55,478 nucleotides of DNA from contig QCCO01000005.1 in assembly GCA_003278895.1 (NCBI GenBank), positions 1-55,478 of the forward strand, in the 5' to 3' direction. A program made the position numbers and the translations under genes. The notes beneath the pieces were generated by a model. It worked only from the letters and a program-made list of their open reading frames with translations. It made no database searches and had not been told where the DNA came from. Source of the DNA: Prochlorococcus sp. AG-347-L19. GTDB lineage: Bacteria > Cyanobacteriota > Cyanobacteriia > PCC-6307 > Cyanobiaceae. Within the stretch, counting starts at the first letter, position 1. Each line of letters begins with the position of its first letter. Of this stretch, positions 40,788 through 49,930 are shown one piece after another.

Positions 40788-41045
40788 GTGAATCCCTCTA
40801 AAAAACCTATCAATCAAAATTCACTGCAATCATTGGAATTGTGGCTAACAGATTTAGGAGCTGTGAAGGATATTAATAATCCATCTAAATGGTATCTGTT
40901 ACTTTCAAATTGGAATGCAACTATTATTTTTGAACAAGAAGATTTAAGTGTTATTTGGGAAAGTGAAGGACAAGAAACTAAAAGATTATTTTCCTATTGC
41001 ATTAATAGAGAAGATGTGGAAAATGCAATACTGCAGGGACCTTAA
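40788..41045 (+). CDS. DUF3143-family protein
   Basis: This 85-residue soluble protein starts with GTG at 40788. The core LQSLELWLTDLGAVKDINNP, then WYLLLSNWNATIIFEQEDL, fits the cyanobacterial DUF3143 family, of unknown function. It lies 15 bp after the J-domain gene on the same strand and ends 8 bp from the convergent bioA. The family call is by recognition; no motif suggests an enzyme. Confidence 0.72.
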   Translation: MNPSKKPINQNSLQSLELWLTDLGAVKDINNPSKWYLLLSNWNATIIFEQEDLSVIWESEGQETKRLFSYCINREDVENAILQGP

Positions 41046-41053
41046 ATTTCTAT

Positions 41054-42355
41054 CTAAAGATTTTCTAAGATTTGCCTTATTATCCAGTAACTTTTTTCTA
41101 ATTGATCATCGGTTATACAGAGAGGTGGCAAAAGATAAATAACATTCCCGAGGGGTCTAATAAATAAACCTTGCTCTATTGCAAGACTCTTTATTTCTTT
41201 CCCAATATCATTGAAATAACCTTTTTTATCCCCAATATCTAAATCGAAGGCAGCAATTGTGCCGGATACCCTTATTTTTTTTATGTAGGGTAAGTTTTGA
41301 AATTTAATTAATTGAGATAAATGTTTTTCTTCAAATGAAAGGTATTTGTGTGGTTCTTTTTCTAATAAATCAAGGCTAGCGTTTGCAGCAGCACAACCTA
41401 AAGGATTAGCAGTAAAACTATGTCCATGCCAAAAAGTTTTTCTTGGGGAATCATCAATAAAGGATTGAAAAATTTTTTCTTTACATAAAGTTATTCCCAT
41501 TGGCAAAAATCCACCAGTTAACCCTTTTGAAATACTTATTAAATCGGGAACGATTTTTGCCTTTTGAAAAGCAAAAAGACTTCCACATCTTCCAAACCCA
41601 GTCAAAACTTCATCGGCAATTAACAAAGAATTATTATTGCTTATAATTTCTGAAACTTTTTTTATAAACTGAGGCCTAACCATATTCATTCCTCCTGCTC
41701 CTTGAACAAGTGGCTCGAGGATTACTGCAACTGTGGGAGTTTTAAGTAGAGTTTCTAATTTTTGGATCGCCTCATTTTCTTTATTTTCTACTTCTTCATC
41801 GTTCATCCAAGTTGAAGGCCAGGGGACTCTTCTAACTGGGAACATAAGATTATCGAAATTCTCATTAAAAATATTTCTTTCACCTAAAGCCATTGCTCCA
41901 AATGTATCGCCATGATAGGCGCCATCAAAAGCCACTATTTGAGTTCTTGTCTCTCCTTTATTTTGCCATGATTGGAAGGCAATTTTTAAAGCGACTTCCA
42001 CTGCAGTAGAACCGTTATCAGAAAAGAATAACCTTTCTAGTTTTGTTAATTCACTAAGTCTTTCCGCCAATTTTTTTGCCTGTGGATGTAAAAAATCAGC
42101 AAATATAACTTGCTCAAGTTTTTTTGATTGATTAAAAATGGCATCCGCAATGTATTGGTTACTATGTCCATGAAGAGTTACCCACCAACTACTGATTGCA
42201 TCTATTAGCTCTTTTTTAGGATTTTTAGTAAATAGAAGGGCATCTTGACCATGAGTTACTTCTATTTGCGGTTTGCTGTTATTGATTTGTGTAAAAGGTG
42301 GCCAAATATTTGGGTGCCAATCTTGATTTGGAGTTTTTGAATCCAAAGATTTCAT
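41054..42355 (-). CDS. bioA: Adenosylmethionine-8-amino-7-oxononanoate aminotransferase
   Basis: BioA transfers an amino group from SAM to KAPA, giving DAPA in biotin synthesis. The 433-residue class III PLP aminotransferase shows WWVTLHGHSNQYI, FFSDNGSTAVEVALKIAFQ, FDGAYHGDTFGAMALG, LIADEVLTGFGRCG and the PLP-lysine motif ISISKGLTGGFLPMG. It is the last gene of the bio operon; its start abuts the bioD stop. Confidence 0.96.
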   Translation of the reverse strand: MKSLDSKTPNQDWHPNIWPPFTQINNSKPQIEVTHGQDALLFTKNPKKELIDAISSWWVTLHGHSNQYIADAIFNQSKKLEQVIFADFLHPQAKKLAERLSELTKLERLFFSDNGSTAVEVALKIAFQSWQNKGETRTQIVAFDGAYHGDTFGAMALGERNIFNENFDNLMFPVRRVPWPSTWMNDEEVENKENEAIQKLETLLKTPTVAVILEPLVQGAGGMNMVRPQFIKKVSEIISNNNSLLIADEVLTGFGRCGSLFAFQKAKIVPDLISISKGLTGGFLPMGITLCKEKIFQSFIDDSPRKTFWHGHSFTANPLGCAAANASLDLLEKEPHKYLSFEEKHLSQLIKFQNLPYIKKIRVSGTIAAFDLDIGDKKGYFNDIGKEIKSLAIEQGLFIRPLGNVIYLLPPLCITDDQLEKSYWIIRQILENL

Positions 42356-43021
42356 TTAACTTATTTTTGAGTTTAAAAGTGAGATCAACTTATTCTTGAT
42401 GTCTAGTTCTTTCCATAGTATATCTAAATTGTTTGAGTCCATTTTTTCGATGTAAGGAAATTCAGTAATTAACGGAATACCACTAAAATCAACTAGAGTT
42501 CTTGGATTATCTAGGTGTTTTTCACCATTCACAATTAAACCTAAGATCTCAATATTTCTTCGTTTTAAGGCCTCAATACTAAGCAGGGTATGGTTAAGTG
42601 TGCCAAGTGAGCTCTTACATACAAGTATTACCGGAAGATCCCATTGTTTTATTTGATCTATTTGCAAAAAATTGCGTGTTATTGGAACCATTAATCCACC
42701 TGCAGTTTCTACAATTAATGAGCCTTGCACTTTTGGCAATCTCAACTTTTCAAAGTTAATAGTTTTTTGATCTATTTCAGAAGCCCAATGAGGAGATAGC
42801 GGTTTCGTAAAGACATAGGCTTCTTTGATGATTTTCTCTTTACTTAATTGTGCAAGTTTTTCAACAGTTTGACTATCAGTTTGCGATTCAATACCACTTT
42901 GAATAGGCTTCCAATAAAAAGAATTTAATCCTTTAACGAAAAAAGAGCTTATTAAAGTTTTTCCAATATCAGTATCTGTTCCACAAATTATAAATTTGAA
43001 AACACTATCCTCACTTCTCAT
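42356..43021 (-). CDS. bioD: Dethiobiotin synthetase
   Basis: BioD closes the ureido ring of dethiobiotin from DAPA and CO2 using ATP. The 221-residue protein has the modified P-loop GTDTDIGKTLISS at residues 13-25, YWKPIQSG, and VETAGGLMVPI. The start overlaps bioC by 4 bp and the stop abuts bioA, so the genes are translated as a tight unit. Confidence 0.95.
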   Translation of the reverse strand: MRSEDSVFKFIICGTDTDIGKTLISSFFVKGLNSFYWKPIQSGIESQTDSQTVEKLAQLSKEKIIKEAYVFTKPLSPHWASEIDQKTINFEKLRLPKVQGSLIVETAGGLMVPITRNFLQIDQIKQWDLPVILVCKSSLGTLNHTLLSIEALKRRNIEILGLIVNGEKHLDNPRTLVDFSGIPLITEFPYIEKMDSNNLDILWKELDIKNKLISLLNSKIS

Positions 43022-43788
43022 AATTTCTTTATGATTTGAATCTCAATTTGCCATGAAAGGTTAACTGTATTATTGTAATTCTTTGGCCAAAACTTTTGAA
43101 TTTTTTTTAACTCCTTCACTGTTTTGTGTTTATAATTTGTTGATTGCGCCCCTACATTTTTAATGCTTCTAAAAAGTTTATATACATCTTCAAAATTTTC
43201 AAGATAATTAAACTTTTCTGAATAATGAATTTCAGTTGATTTGAAATCTTTTAATAATTCTTTAGAGCAAAGAAAATTAAGACCACTATATTCAATATCA
43301 ATTTTTCTACAAGTATCTTTCCATTCAGGAAAACAATTTTTTGTTGGATAAGAAATGATTAAAAAACCTCCAGATTTTAATTTACTAAACCAATTTTTTA
43401 TTATCTTTTCTGGTTTGTTTAACCAATGGATACAAAAGTTAGATGTTAATAGAGAACAGTTATTGATTTCAGGAGGTAAATAATTATTCAAATCCCATAA
43501 AATTTTTTTACTAGATAATTTATTCTCAAGAAGCATTTTTTTGCTGAAATCAATTCTGGCTACTTTTTGGGAAGAAAAATTTCTTTCTATTTCATCAGCT
43601 AACATTCCTGGTCCTGAGCCTAGATCTATCCATTCACCTTTTTTTTGGGGATTTAATTCTTTGATAAGCTGAACAATCTTTTTTGCAAAAAATTTCTGAA
43701 TATTTGAATGCTCTAAATACCGATATGCAGCATCATTGAAATTATTTTTTATTTTCTCAGTCCACTTTTTACTATCCATTTTCATCAT
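43018..43788 (-). CDS. bioC: Malonyl-ACP O-methyltransferase BioC
   Basis: BioC methylates malonyl-ACP so that the fatty acid system can build pimeloyl-ACP methyl ester. The 256-residue protein opens with KIKNNFNDAAYRYLEHSNIQ, typical of BioC, and has the SAM motif WIDLGSGPGMLADEI near residue 54 and LTSNFCIHWLNKP. It overlaps bioK upstream by 17 bp and bioD downstream by 4 bp. It is shorter at the C-terminus than some relatives, but no key block is missing. Confidence 0.9.
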   Translation of the reverse strand: MMKMDSKKWTEKIKNNFNDAAYRYLEHSNIQKFFAKKIVQLIKELNPQKKGEWIDLGSGPGMLADEIERNFSSQKVARIDFSKKMLLENKLSSKKILWDLNNYLPPEINNCSLLTSNFCIHWLNKPEKIIKNWFSKLKSGGFLIISYPTKNCFPEWKDTCRKIDIEYSGLNFLCSKELLKDFKSTEIHYSEKFNYLENFEDVYKLFRSIKNVGAQSTNYKHKTVKELKKIQKFWPKNYNNTVNLSWQIEIQIIKKL

Positions 43789-44485
43789 TAAGAGTATTTA
43801 GTAAGATGTCGTATAAATTTAGATTATTCAAGCAATGACCTTGTTGAGCTAATTTAATTAAAATTGGATTCCTATCAAGAATTTTTTTTAAGGAATCTAA
43901 GAAGTTATTATTTGATTCGTTATCTAGAATCAAATCATTTTCTGATTTTATAAAAATAATTTTGCAATCTTTTCTTAAAAATAATGGCATATCTCTATTG
44001 ATGTAAAGTTGTTTTAAATCACCTAAAAGAAGATTTTTATTTAAACTCTCTAAACTTTTATAAAAGATATTTTTAAAACTATTATTCATATGATTTGGCA
44101 TAAATGATCTATGTATAAATTCTTTCAACATATCCTTAGTTTCGTCTTTTATGATTTTTGTTTCCATTCTTTTTAGAGACTTCAAAATAAAGTTTCTCTT
44201 ATTACTTAAAGGAAGAAAATTATTAAAAGAATTTATAAGAACAATATGAGTTGCTTCTTTTAAGATTTTTTTTTGCATTAAATGAAAACCAAATGAATGG
44301 CATAAAGTCATTCTGATTTCTTTTTTAGATTCGCTTTTAATCCATTTTGCTTGATAATTATTTGTTGAAAAATAGCCCCTTTCATTATCTTGCCAATGCC
44401 AATTATTTTTTAAAAAATCAACTTTATAGTCATCCCAGAAATATTTATTTAGTCCCCACCCATGTTGAGTAATAATTTGTTTCAT
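43772..44485 (-). CDS. bioK: BioK-like pimeloyl-ACP methyl ester esterase
   Basis: In the biotin pathway an esterase removes the methyl group from pimeloyl-ACP methyl ester. The 237-residue alpha/beta-hydrolase-like protein has a nucleophile region TLCHSFGFH with Ser64, a likely acid in SENDLIL and a likely catalytic His in QQGHCLNN. It lies between bioF and bioC, the place held by BioK in marine cyanobacteria (named by the Cronan group, from memory). Sequence similarity to BioH is weak, so the call leans on position. It overlaps bioC by 17 bp and bioF by 4 bp. Confidence 0.75.
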   Translation of the reverse strand: MKQIITQHGWGLNKYFWDDYKVDFLKNNWHWQDNERGYFSTNNYQAKWIKSESKKEIRMTLCHSFGFHLMQKKILKEATHIVLINSFNNFLPLSNKRNFILKSLKRMETKIIKDETKDMLKEFIHRSFMPNHMNNSFKNIFYKSLESLNKNLLLGDLKQLYINRDMPLFLRKDCKIIFIKSENDLILDNESNNNFLDSLKKILDRNPILIKLAQQGHCLNNLNLYDILLNTLNDENG

Positions 44486-45621
44486 TTAAACTCTTTTAAT
44501 ACTGCAATGAAATTTTTGAGCAGATTCAAATCTAAGTTTCTTCGTATTGTTATTCTGATTCTTGATTGCCCAACTGGAACAGTAGGGGGTCTTATCGCAA
44601 TTGCTAAAAACCCATTTTCTTCAAGATATTTTTGTAGATAAATTGCCTTCTCTTCTTGGCCAACAATAATTGATAAAATGTGAGAATCTCCCTGAATTGG
44701 AAAACTAAAATTTTTAATAATTTCATCTTTCCATATCTTCGCAGAAGATAACAACTCATTACCCCATTCTTTATTTTCTAAAATTTTTTTTAAACCTTCT
44801 AGTGCTCCAGCAGCTAAAGATGGTGCAAGAGCGGTTGTGTATCTAAATGCACCACTTGTTTGGATAAGATACTCACCAATTTCTGAATTGGAGGCTATGA
44901 ATGCTCCACCGCTTCCAAATGCTTTTCCAAAAGTTCCAGTAATTATAGTTATATCTGAACGGAAATTAAAACTTAAACCCCTGCCTTCAGGGCCTAAAAT
45001 CCCAATTGCATGGGCTTCGTCAACTAATAATTGAACACTATTTTTGTTGCAAATTTCAGTTATTTCTTTTAGCGGAGCAATTGATCCCTCCATGCTATAA
45101 AGAGATTCGACAACAACTAAAATTGAATTTTTTGTGGGGTTAGACTTAATAATTTTATCTTCTAAATCTTTTAAATTATTGTGTGAAAATCGAACTAGTT
45201 TAGCTTGCGTGGCTTTAACTCCAACCAATAAAGAGTTATGGATTAATTTATCTGCTATTACAATACTATTTCTGTTTGCTAAAGTCTGGATAGCGGCTAT
45301 ATTTGCTTGAAATCCGCTTGGGAAAAGTAATACTTTATCTTGATCAAGCCACTTGGCAAGTTCTGTTTCTAATAATTTATGTATTGGTCTTGAACCTGTA
45401 ATAAACCTAGAGCTTCCTGAACCAATACCTTCTAATATGCTTATCTCGTAAGCAGCTTTTATTAAATCCTTGTCCCTACTTAATCCAAAATAATCATTAC
45501 TGCATAAGTCTATAAGTTTTTTATTTTGCGAATTTAAACTTAGAAGTTCGAATGATTTTTTACCTAAAGAAAATGTTTTTAATTTACGGATTCTATTTTT
45601 TGGAATTTTTATTTTTTTCAT
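44482..45621 (-). CDS. bioF: 8-Amino-7-oxononanoate synthase
   Basis: BioF condenses pimeloyl-ACP with alanine to form KAPA. The 379-residue PLP enzyme shows CSNDYFGLSRD, GSGSSRFITGSRPIH, FPSGFQANIA, LVDEAHAIGILGPEGRG and the PLP-lysine motif TGTFGKAFGSGGAFIA. It is the first gene of the operon bioF-bioK-bioC-bioD-bioA. The ATG is embedded in the small palindrome ATTTTGCCAAAAT (minus strand). bioB is not in this window and must lie elsewhere, if the pathway is complete. Confidence 0.96.
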   Translation of the reverse strand: MKKIKIPKNRIRKLKTFSLGKKSFELLSLNSQNKKLIDLCSNDYFGLSRDKDLIKAAYEISILEGIGSGSSRFITGSRPIHKLLETELAKWLDQDKVLLFPSGFQANIAAIQTLANRNSIVIADKLIHNSLLVGVKATQAKLVRFSHNNLKDLEDKIIKSNPTKNSILVVVESLYSMEGSIAPLKEITEICNKNSVQLLVDEAHAIGILGPEGRGLSFNFRSDITIITGTFGKAFGSGGAFIASNSEIGEYLIQTSGAFRYTTALAPSLAAGALEGLKKILENKEWGNELLSSAKIWKDEIIKNFSFPIQGDSHILSIIVGQEEKAIYLQKYLEENGFLAIAIRPPTVPVGQSRIRITIRRNLDLNLLKNFIAVLKEFK

Positions 45622-45759
45622 TTTGGCAAAATAAATTTAGTGGATTTAATTAAAAAGATTTAGATTTACTATTAAAGTTTGCAAGGTATTTTTTGTTTAT
45701 TAATATCTATATAGATCATATATTAAGAAGTTAACTCATCCTCCCTTCAATCACAATTA

Positions 45760-48486
45760 TTGCTTAATTTAGAGGAATATTTCCCCTTTCCACTAGATGA
45801 TTTCCAATTAGAAGCAATTCGGGCTATTAATAGCGGAAATTCTGTTGTTTTAACGGCACCAACAGGTTCGGGTAAAACATTGATAGGTGAATTTGCTATA
45901 TATAGAGGGTTATCTCATGACAGTAGAGTTTTTTATACAACACCTTTAAAAGCACTATCAAATCAAAAGTTTAGAGATTTTGCTAATCAATATGGTGATA
46001 ATAAAGTTGGTCTTTTAACTGGAGATATAAGTATCAATAGAGAAGCACCAATCTTAGTTATGACTACTGAGATTTTTAGGAACATGCTTTATGGCGAATT
46101 TGATGAATTTGATGATCCCTTAGAGAATTTAGAATCTGTGATTCTTGATGAATGCCATTATATGAATGACCCCCAAAGAGGCACAGTTTGGGAAGAAACT
46201 ATAATCCATTGCCCTACTAGAACTCAAATAATAGCTTTATCAGCAACAATAGCCAATGCAGATCAACTACAAAATTGGATAGAAAAAGTTCATGGGCCCA
46301 CAGTACTAATTAATAGCGATAAGAGACCAGTCCCACTTGATTTTATTTTTTGTAGTTTTAAAGGGCTCCATCCACTTTTAAATAATAAAGGTAATGGAAT
46401 TCATCCAAACTGTAAGATTTGGCGAGCTCCTAAAGGGCAGAAAATGAGAGGAAAAGTTGGCAGGATAATGCAACCAAAGTCTCCCTCAATTGGCTTTGTG
46501 ATCTCCAAACTAGCTGAACGAAATATGTTGCCAGCTATTTATTTTATCTTTAGTAGAAGAGGATGTGACAAGGCTATTGAGAATATAAAAGACTTAACTT
46601 TAGTAAGTTATTCAGAAGCGAATATGATATCTCAAAAATTAGATGTTTATCTTAAAAATAATCAAGAGGCAATTAAAGATAAATCTCAATGCGAGGCATT
46701 AAAACGAGGTATTGCATCTCACCATGCTGGATTATTGCCTGCATGGAAAGAATTGGTTGAGGAATTATTTCAGCAAGGTCTGATAAAAGTTGTTTTTGCA
46801 ACTGAAACTCTTGCGGCAGGAATTAATATGCCCGCAAGAACCACTGTTATTTCTTCTTTATCAAAAAGGACAGAAGATGGGCACAGATTATTATTTAGCA
46901 GTGAATTTTTGCAAATGTCAGGAAGAGCTGGAAGAAGAGGAAAAGATACCCAAGGATATGTTGTTACTTTACAAACAAGATTCGAAGGTGCCAAAGAAGC
47001 AAGTGCACTGGCTATTAGCAAACCAAACTCTTTAGAGAGTCAATTCACTCCTAGTTATGGTATGGTACTAAATCTTTTACAAAGTTATACTTTAGAAAAG
47101 TCTAAAGAATTAATTAAAAGAAGTTTTGGTAGTTTTTTATATTTAGGTGAATCTTCAGGTGAGAATATAATTCTTGAAAATTTAGATAAGGATTTAATTG
47201 AATTAAAAAAAATTACATCTAACGTTTCATGGAAAGATTTTGATGCCTACGAAAAGTTAAAAAATCGTCTTAAAGAAGAGAGAAGAATATTGAAAATTTT
47301 AGAAAAACAAGCAGCAGAAAAATTATCAGAAGAGATCACTAATGCACTCCCATATATCAAAGATGGAAGCTTAATTTCAATCAAAGCTCCTCAAATTAAA
47401 AGAAAAATTGTTCCAGGATTAATTTGTAAGAAAATATATGACTCTCAAAAAATAAAGAGTCTATTGTGTTTGACAGTTGATAATTTATTTATTCTTATAA
47501 AACCCTCATACATTGTAAGTATTTTTAATGATTTGGATGCAATTGATGTCTTAGGACTTGAAGTACCAAAGATGTATTTTTCTGGAGAGGTATTTAGGGG
47601 AGATGATATGTCGCAGTGTTATGCGGATCGAATTTTAGAAGTTTCTAAAAAAAATGATTTACAAACTCCACAATATGATTTGTCAACAGAAGTTTTGGCA
47701 CAACAGCAACAAATTAATAATTTAGAAGAAACAGTTAATGATCATCCCGCACATAGATTTGGAGACTCTAGGAAATTAAAGAAATATAGAAAAAGAATTG
47801 TTGATGTTGAACAAGAAATATATATGAGAAAAAAACTTCTTGAAGATAAAGAAAATCATAACTGGAGAACTTTTACCGATTTGATTAAAATTTTGAATCA
47901 TTTCGGTTGTTTAAATGATTTGGAATTGACAGAAGTTGGACAAACAGTTGGTGCAATAAGAAGTGAAAATGAACTATGGATGGGTCTTGTTTTAGTTAGT
48001 GGTTATTTAGACGATTTAGATCCTCCTGACTTAGCTGCAATTATTCAAGCTATATGTGTTGATATAAGGAGGCCTAATCTTTGGTGTAATTTCAAGCCTT
48101 CTTTAAAGGTAATAGATGTTTTTAATGAATTAGATGGTTTAAGAAAATTAGTCGCTTCTCAACAAAATAAGTTTCATATTGAAATTCCTATCTATTTAGA
48201 AACAGAGTTGACTGGAATTATTTCTGAATGGGCAAGAGGAAAAAAATGGAAAGATTTGGTTTTTAATACTTCATTAGACGAAGGTGATGTAGTGAGGATT
48301 ATTAGAAGATCAATTGATGTTCTTTCTCAAGTGCAATACTGTATTGGTGTTAGTAATAAATTAAAAAGCAAAGCTAAGCTAGCGTTAAAAGCTATTAATC
48401 GTTTTCCTGTTTCTGAATCTAATGATCTTATAAAAGTCTCTGAAGATATCAATCCTGCAACAAAAAGAATTGACAATAATTCTTAA
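45760..48486 (+). CDS. Ski2/Mtr4-like superfamily II RNA helicase
   Basis: This 908-residue protein is an ATP-dependent helicase of the Ski2-like group, probably acting on RNA. Residues about 12-400 hold both RecA domains: FQLEAIRAINS, Walker A APTGSGKT, VILDECHYMND (DEVH-type box), ALSATIANA, and FLQMSGRAGRRG. The C-terminal 170 residues fit a DSHCT domain (LTEVGQTVGAIRSENELWMG and EGDVVRIIRRSIDVL). The start is uncertain: TTG at 45760 is the best codon, with no ATG or GTG before the upstream stop. It is convergent with fumC, 10 bp away. Confidence 0.9.
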   Translation: MLNLEEYFPFPLDDFQLEAIRAINSGNSVVLTAPTGSGKTLIGEFAIYRGLSHDSRVFYTTPLKALSNQKFRDFANQYGDNKVGLLTGDISINREAPILVMTTEIFRNMLYGEFDEFDDPLENLESVILDECHYMNDPQRGTVWEETIIHCPTRTQIIALSATIANADQLQNWIEKVHGPTVLINSDKRPVPLDFIFCSFKGLHPLLNNKGNGIHPNCKIWRAPKGQKMRGKVGRIMQPKSPSIGFVISKLAERNMLPAIYFIFSRRGCDKAIENIKDLTLVSYSEANMISQKLDVYLKNNQEAIKDKSQCEALKRGIASHHAGLLPAWKELVEELFQQGLIKVVFATETLAAGINMPARTTVISSLSKRTEDGHRLLFSSEFLQMSGRAGRRGKDTQGYVVTLQTRFEGAKEASALAISKPNSLESQFTPSYGMVLNLLQSYTLEKSKELIKRSFGSFLYLGESSGENIILENLDKDLIELKKITSNVSWKDFDAYEKLKNRLKEERRILKILEKQAAEKLSEEITNALPYIKDGSLISIKAPQIKRKIVPGLICKKIYDSQKIKSLLCLTVDNLFILIKPSYIVSIFNDLDAIDVLGLEVPKMYFSGEVFRGDDMSQCYADRILEVSKKNDLQTPQYDLSTEVLAQQQQINNLEETVNDHPAHRFGDSRKLKKYRKRIVDVEQEIYMRKKLLEDKENHNWRTFTDLIKILNHFGCLNDLELTEVGQTVGAIRSENELWMGLVLVSGYLDDLDPPDLAAIIQAICVDIRRPNLWCNFKPSLKVIDVFNELDGLRKLVASQQNKFHIEIPIYLETELTGIISEWARGKKWKDLVFNTSLDEGDVVRIIRRSIDVLSQVQYCIGVSNKLKSKAKLALKAINRFPVSESNDLIKVSEDINPATKRIDNNS

Positions 48487-48496
48487 ATTTTTTTAA

Positions 48497-49882
48497 TTAA
48501 ATCATTGAATTGATATTCATTGCTTCATCAAATTCATCTTCGTTTAAATAACCTAATTTAAGTGTTGCCTCTTTTAAATTTAATGATTCTTTGAAGGCAA
48601 GGTTTGCAATTTCAGCTGCTTTTTCATAACCAACTTTTGGCACTATGGCTGTAACTAACATTAATGAATTTTCTAAATTTAACTTCATTTTCTTTTGATT
48701 AGGCTCCATACCATCAACTAATTTTATTCTGAAGTTTTCTATTACATTTTTAAGTAATTTTAAACTTGTGAGAATATTAAATCCAATAAGAGGCTTATAT
48801 TCATTCATCTGTAAAGTGCCGCTAGAATTTGCCATTGATACTGCATACTCAAGACCCATTATCTGAGTACAAACCATCGATAAGGCTTCGCATTGAGTTG
48901 GATTTACTTTACCTGGCATGATAGAACTTCCAGGTTCATTTTGAGGAATAATTAGTTCATATATTCCTGATCTTGGACCAGAAGATAGAATTTTTATATC
49001 ATTTGAAATTTTAAATAATGCACCTGCTAATATTTTTATCTGACTCATTACTTGAGCAAGACGATCATGCGAGGCCATTATAGAAAAATTATTTTTTGAT
49101 TTATAGAACATTAGATTAGTATCATCGGAAATTGATTTTATAGACTCTTCACAAAATCCTTTTGGACAATTAATCCCCGTACCAACTGCAGTTCCTCCCA
49201 GAGGTAAGAAATACAATTCATTCAGACTCATAATAATTGCATTCTCAGCATCTTTAAGTTGCTCTGACCATCCTGATATTTCTTGCCCAAAAGTAAGGGG
49301 AACTGCATCTTGAAAATGGGTTCTTCCTATTTTTATAAGGTCTTTCCATTCTTCACTTTTTTTATCAAGGATCTTAGTAAGTTCTCGTATCGTTGGAACT
49401 AAATTTTTGATTATCTCATTTACTACTGATATTTGAATAGCAGCAGGAAAAGTATCATTAGTTGACTGAGATTTATTGACATCATCATTAGGATGAATTG
49501 GTTGATGACTACCAAGCTGTGAATTTGTTTTTAATGCTGCAATATTTGAAATTACCTCATTAACATTCATATTTGTTTGCGTGCCACTTCCAGTTTGCCA
49601 AACCTTTAAGGGAAACTGTGAATCATGAAGCCCATCAAGTATTTCTGTACATGCCTCTACAATCAAATCTTTTTTTCTTTTATCTATTAACCCTAAATTG
49701 AAATTAGCGATTGAAGCAGCTTTTTTTATGAGTGTGAGTGAATAAATTAATTCAATTGGAATTAATTCTTCTCCAATAGAAAAATTTTTTATCGATCTTT
49801 GTGTTTGAGCGCCCCACAAAGCTTCAATGGGAACCTCTATTGTTCCCACACTATCTTTTTCAATCCTAAAGTTTTTTTTCAT
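48497..49882 (-). CDS. fumC: Fumarate hydratase class II
   Basis: FumC interconverts fumarate and L-malate in the TCA reactions and takes up fumarate released by purB and arginine synthesis. The 461-residue protein has WGAQTQRSIKNFSIG near residue 24, QTGSGTQTNMNVNEVISN, KSQSTNDTFPAA and the family signature GSSIMPGKVNPTQCE. All look intact. It lies 48 bp downstream of purB on the same strand, which also makes fumarate, so the pair is functionally linked as well as adjacent. Confidence 0.97.
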   Translation of the reverse strand: MKKNFRIEKDSVGTIEVPIEALWGAQTQRSIKNFSIGEELIPIELIYSLTLIKKAASIANFNLGLIDKRKKDLIVEACTEILDGLHDSQFPLKVWQTGSGTQTNMNVNEVISNIAALKTNSQLGSHQPIHPNDDVNKSQSTNDTFPAAIQISVVNEIIKNLVPTIRELTKILDKKSEEWKDLIKIGRTHFQDAVPLTFGQEISGWSEQLKDAENAIIMSLNELYFLPLGGTAVGTGINCPKGFCEESIKSISDDTNLMFYKSKNNFSIMASHDRLAQVMSQIKILAGALFKISNDIKILSSGPRSGIYELIIPQNEPGSSIMPGKVNPTQCEALSMVCTQIMGLEYAVSMANSSGTLQMNEYKPLIGFNILTSLKLLKNVIENFRIKLVDGMEPNQKKMKLNLENSLMLVTAIVPKVGYEKAAEIANLAFKESLNLKEATLKLGYLNEDEFDEAMNINSMI

Positions 49883-49930
49883 TACTCCTCTGAAAACACT
49901 GGTTTAACTTAGATAACGTTTTCAGTAATC

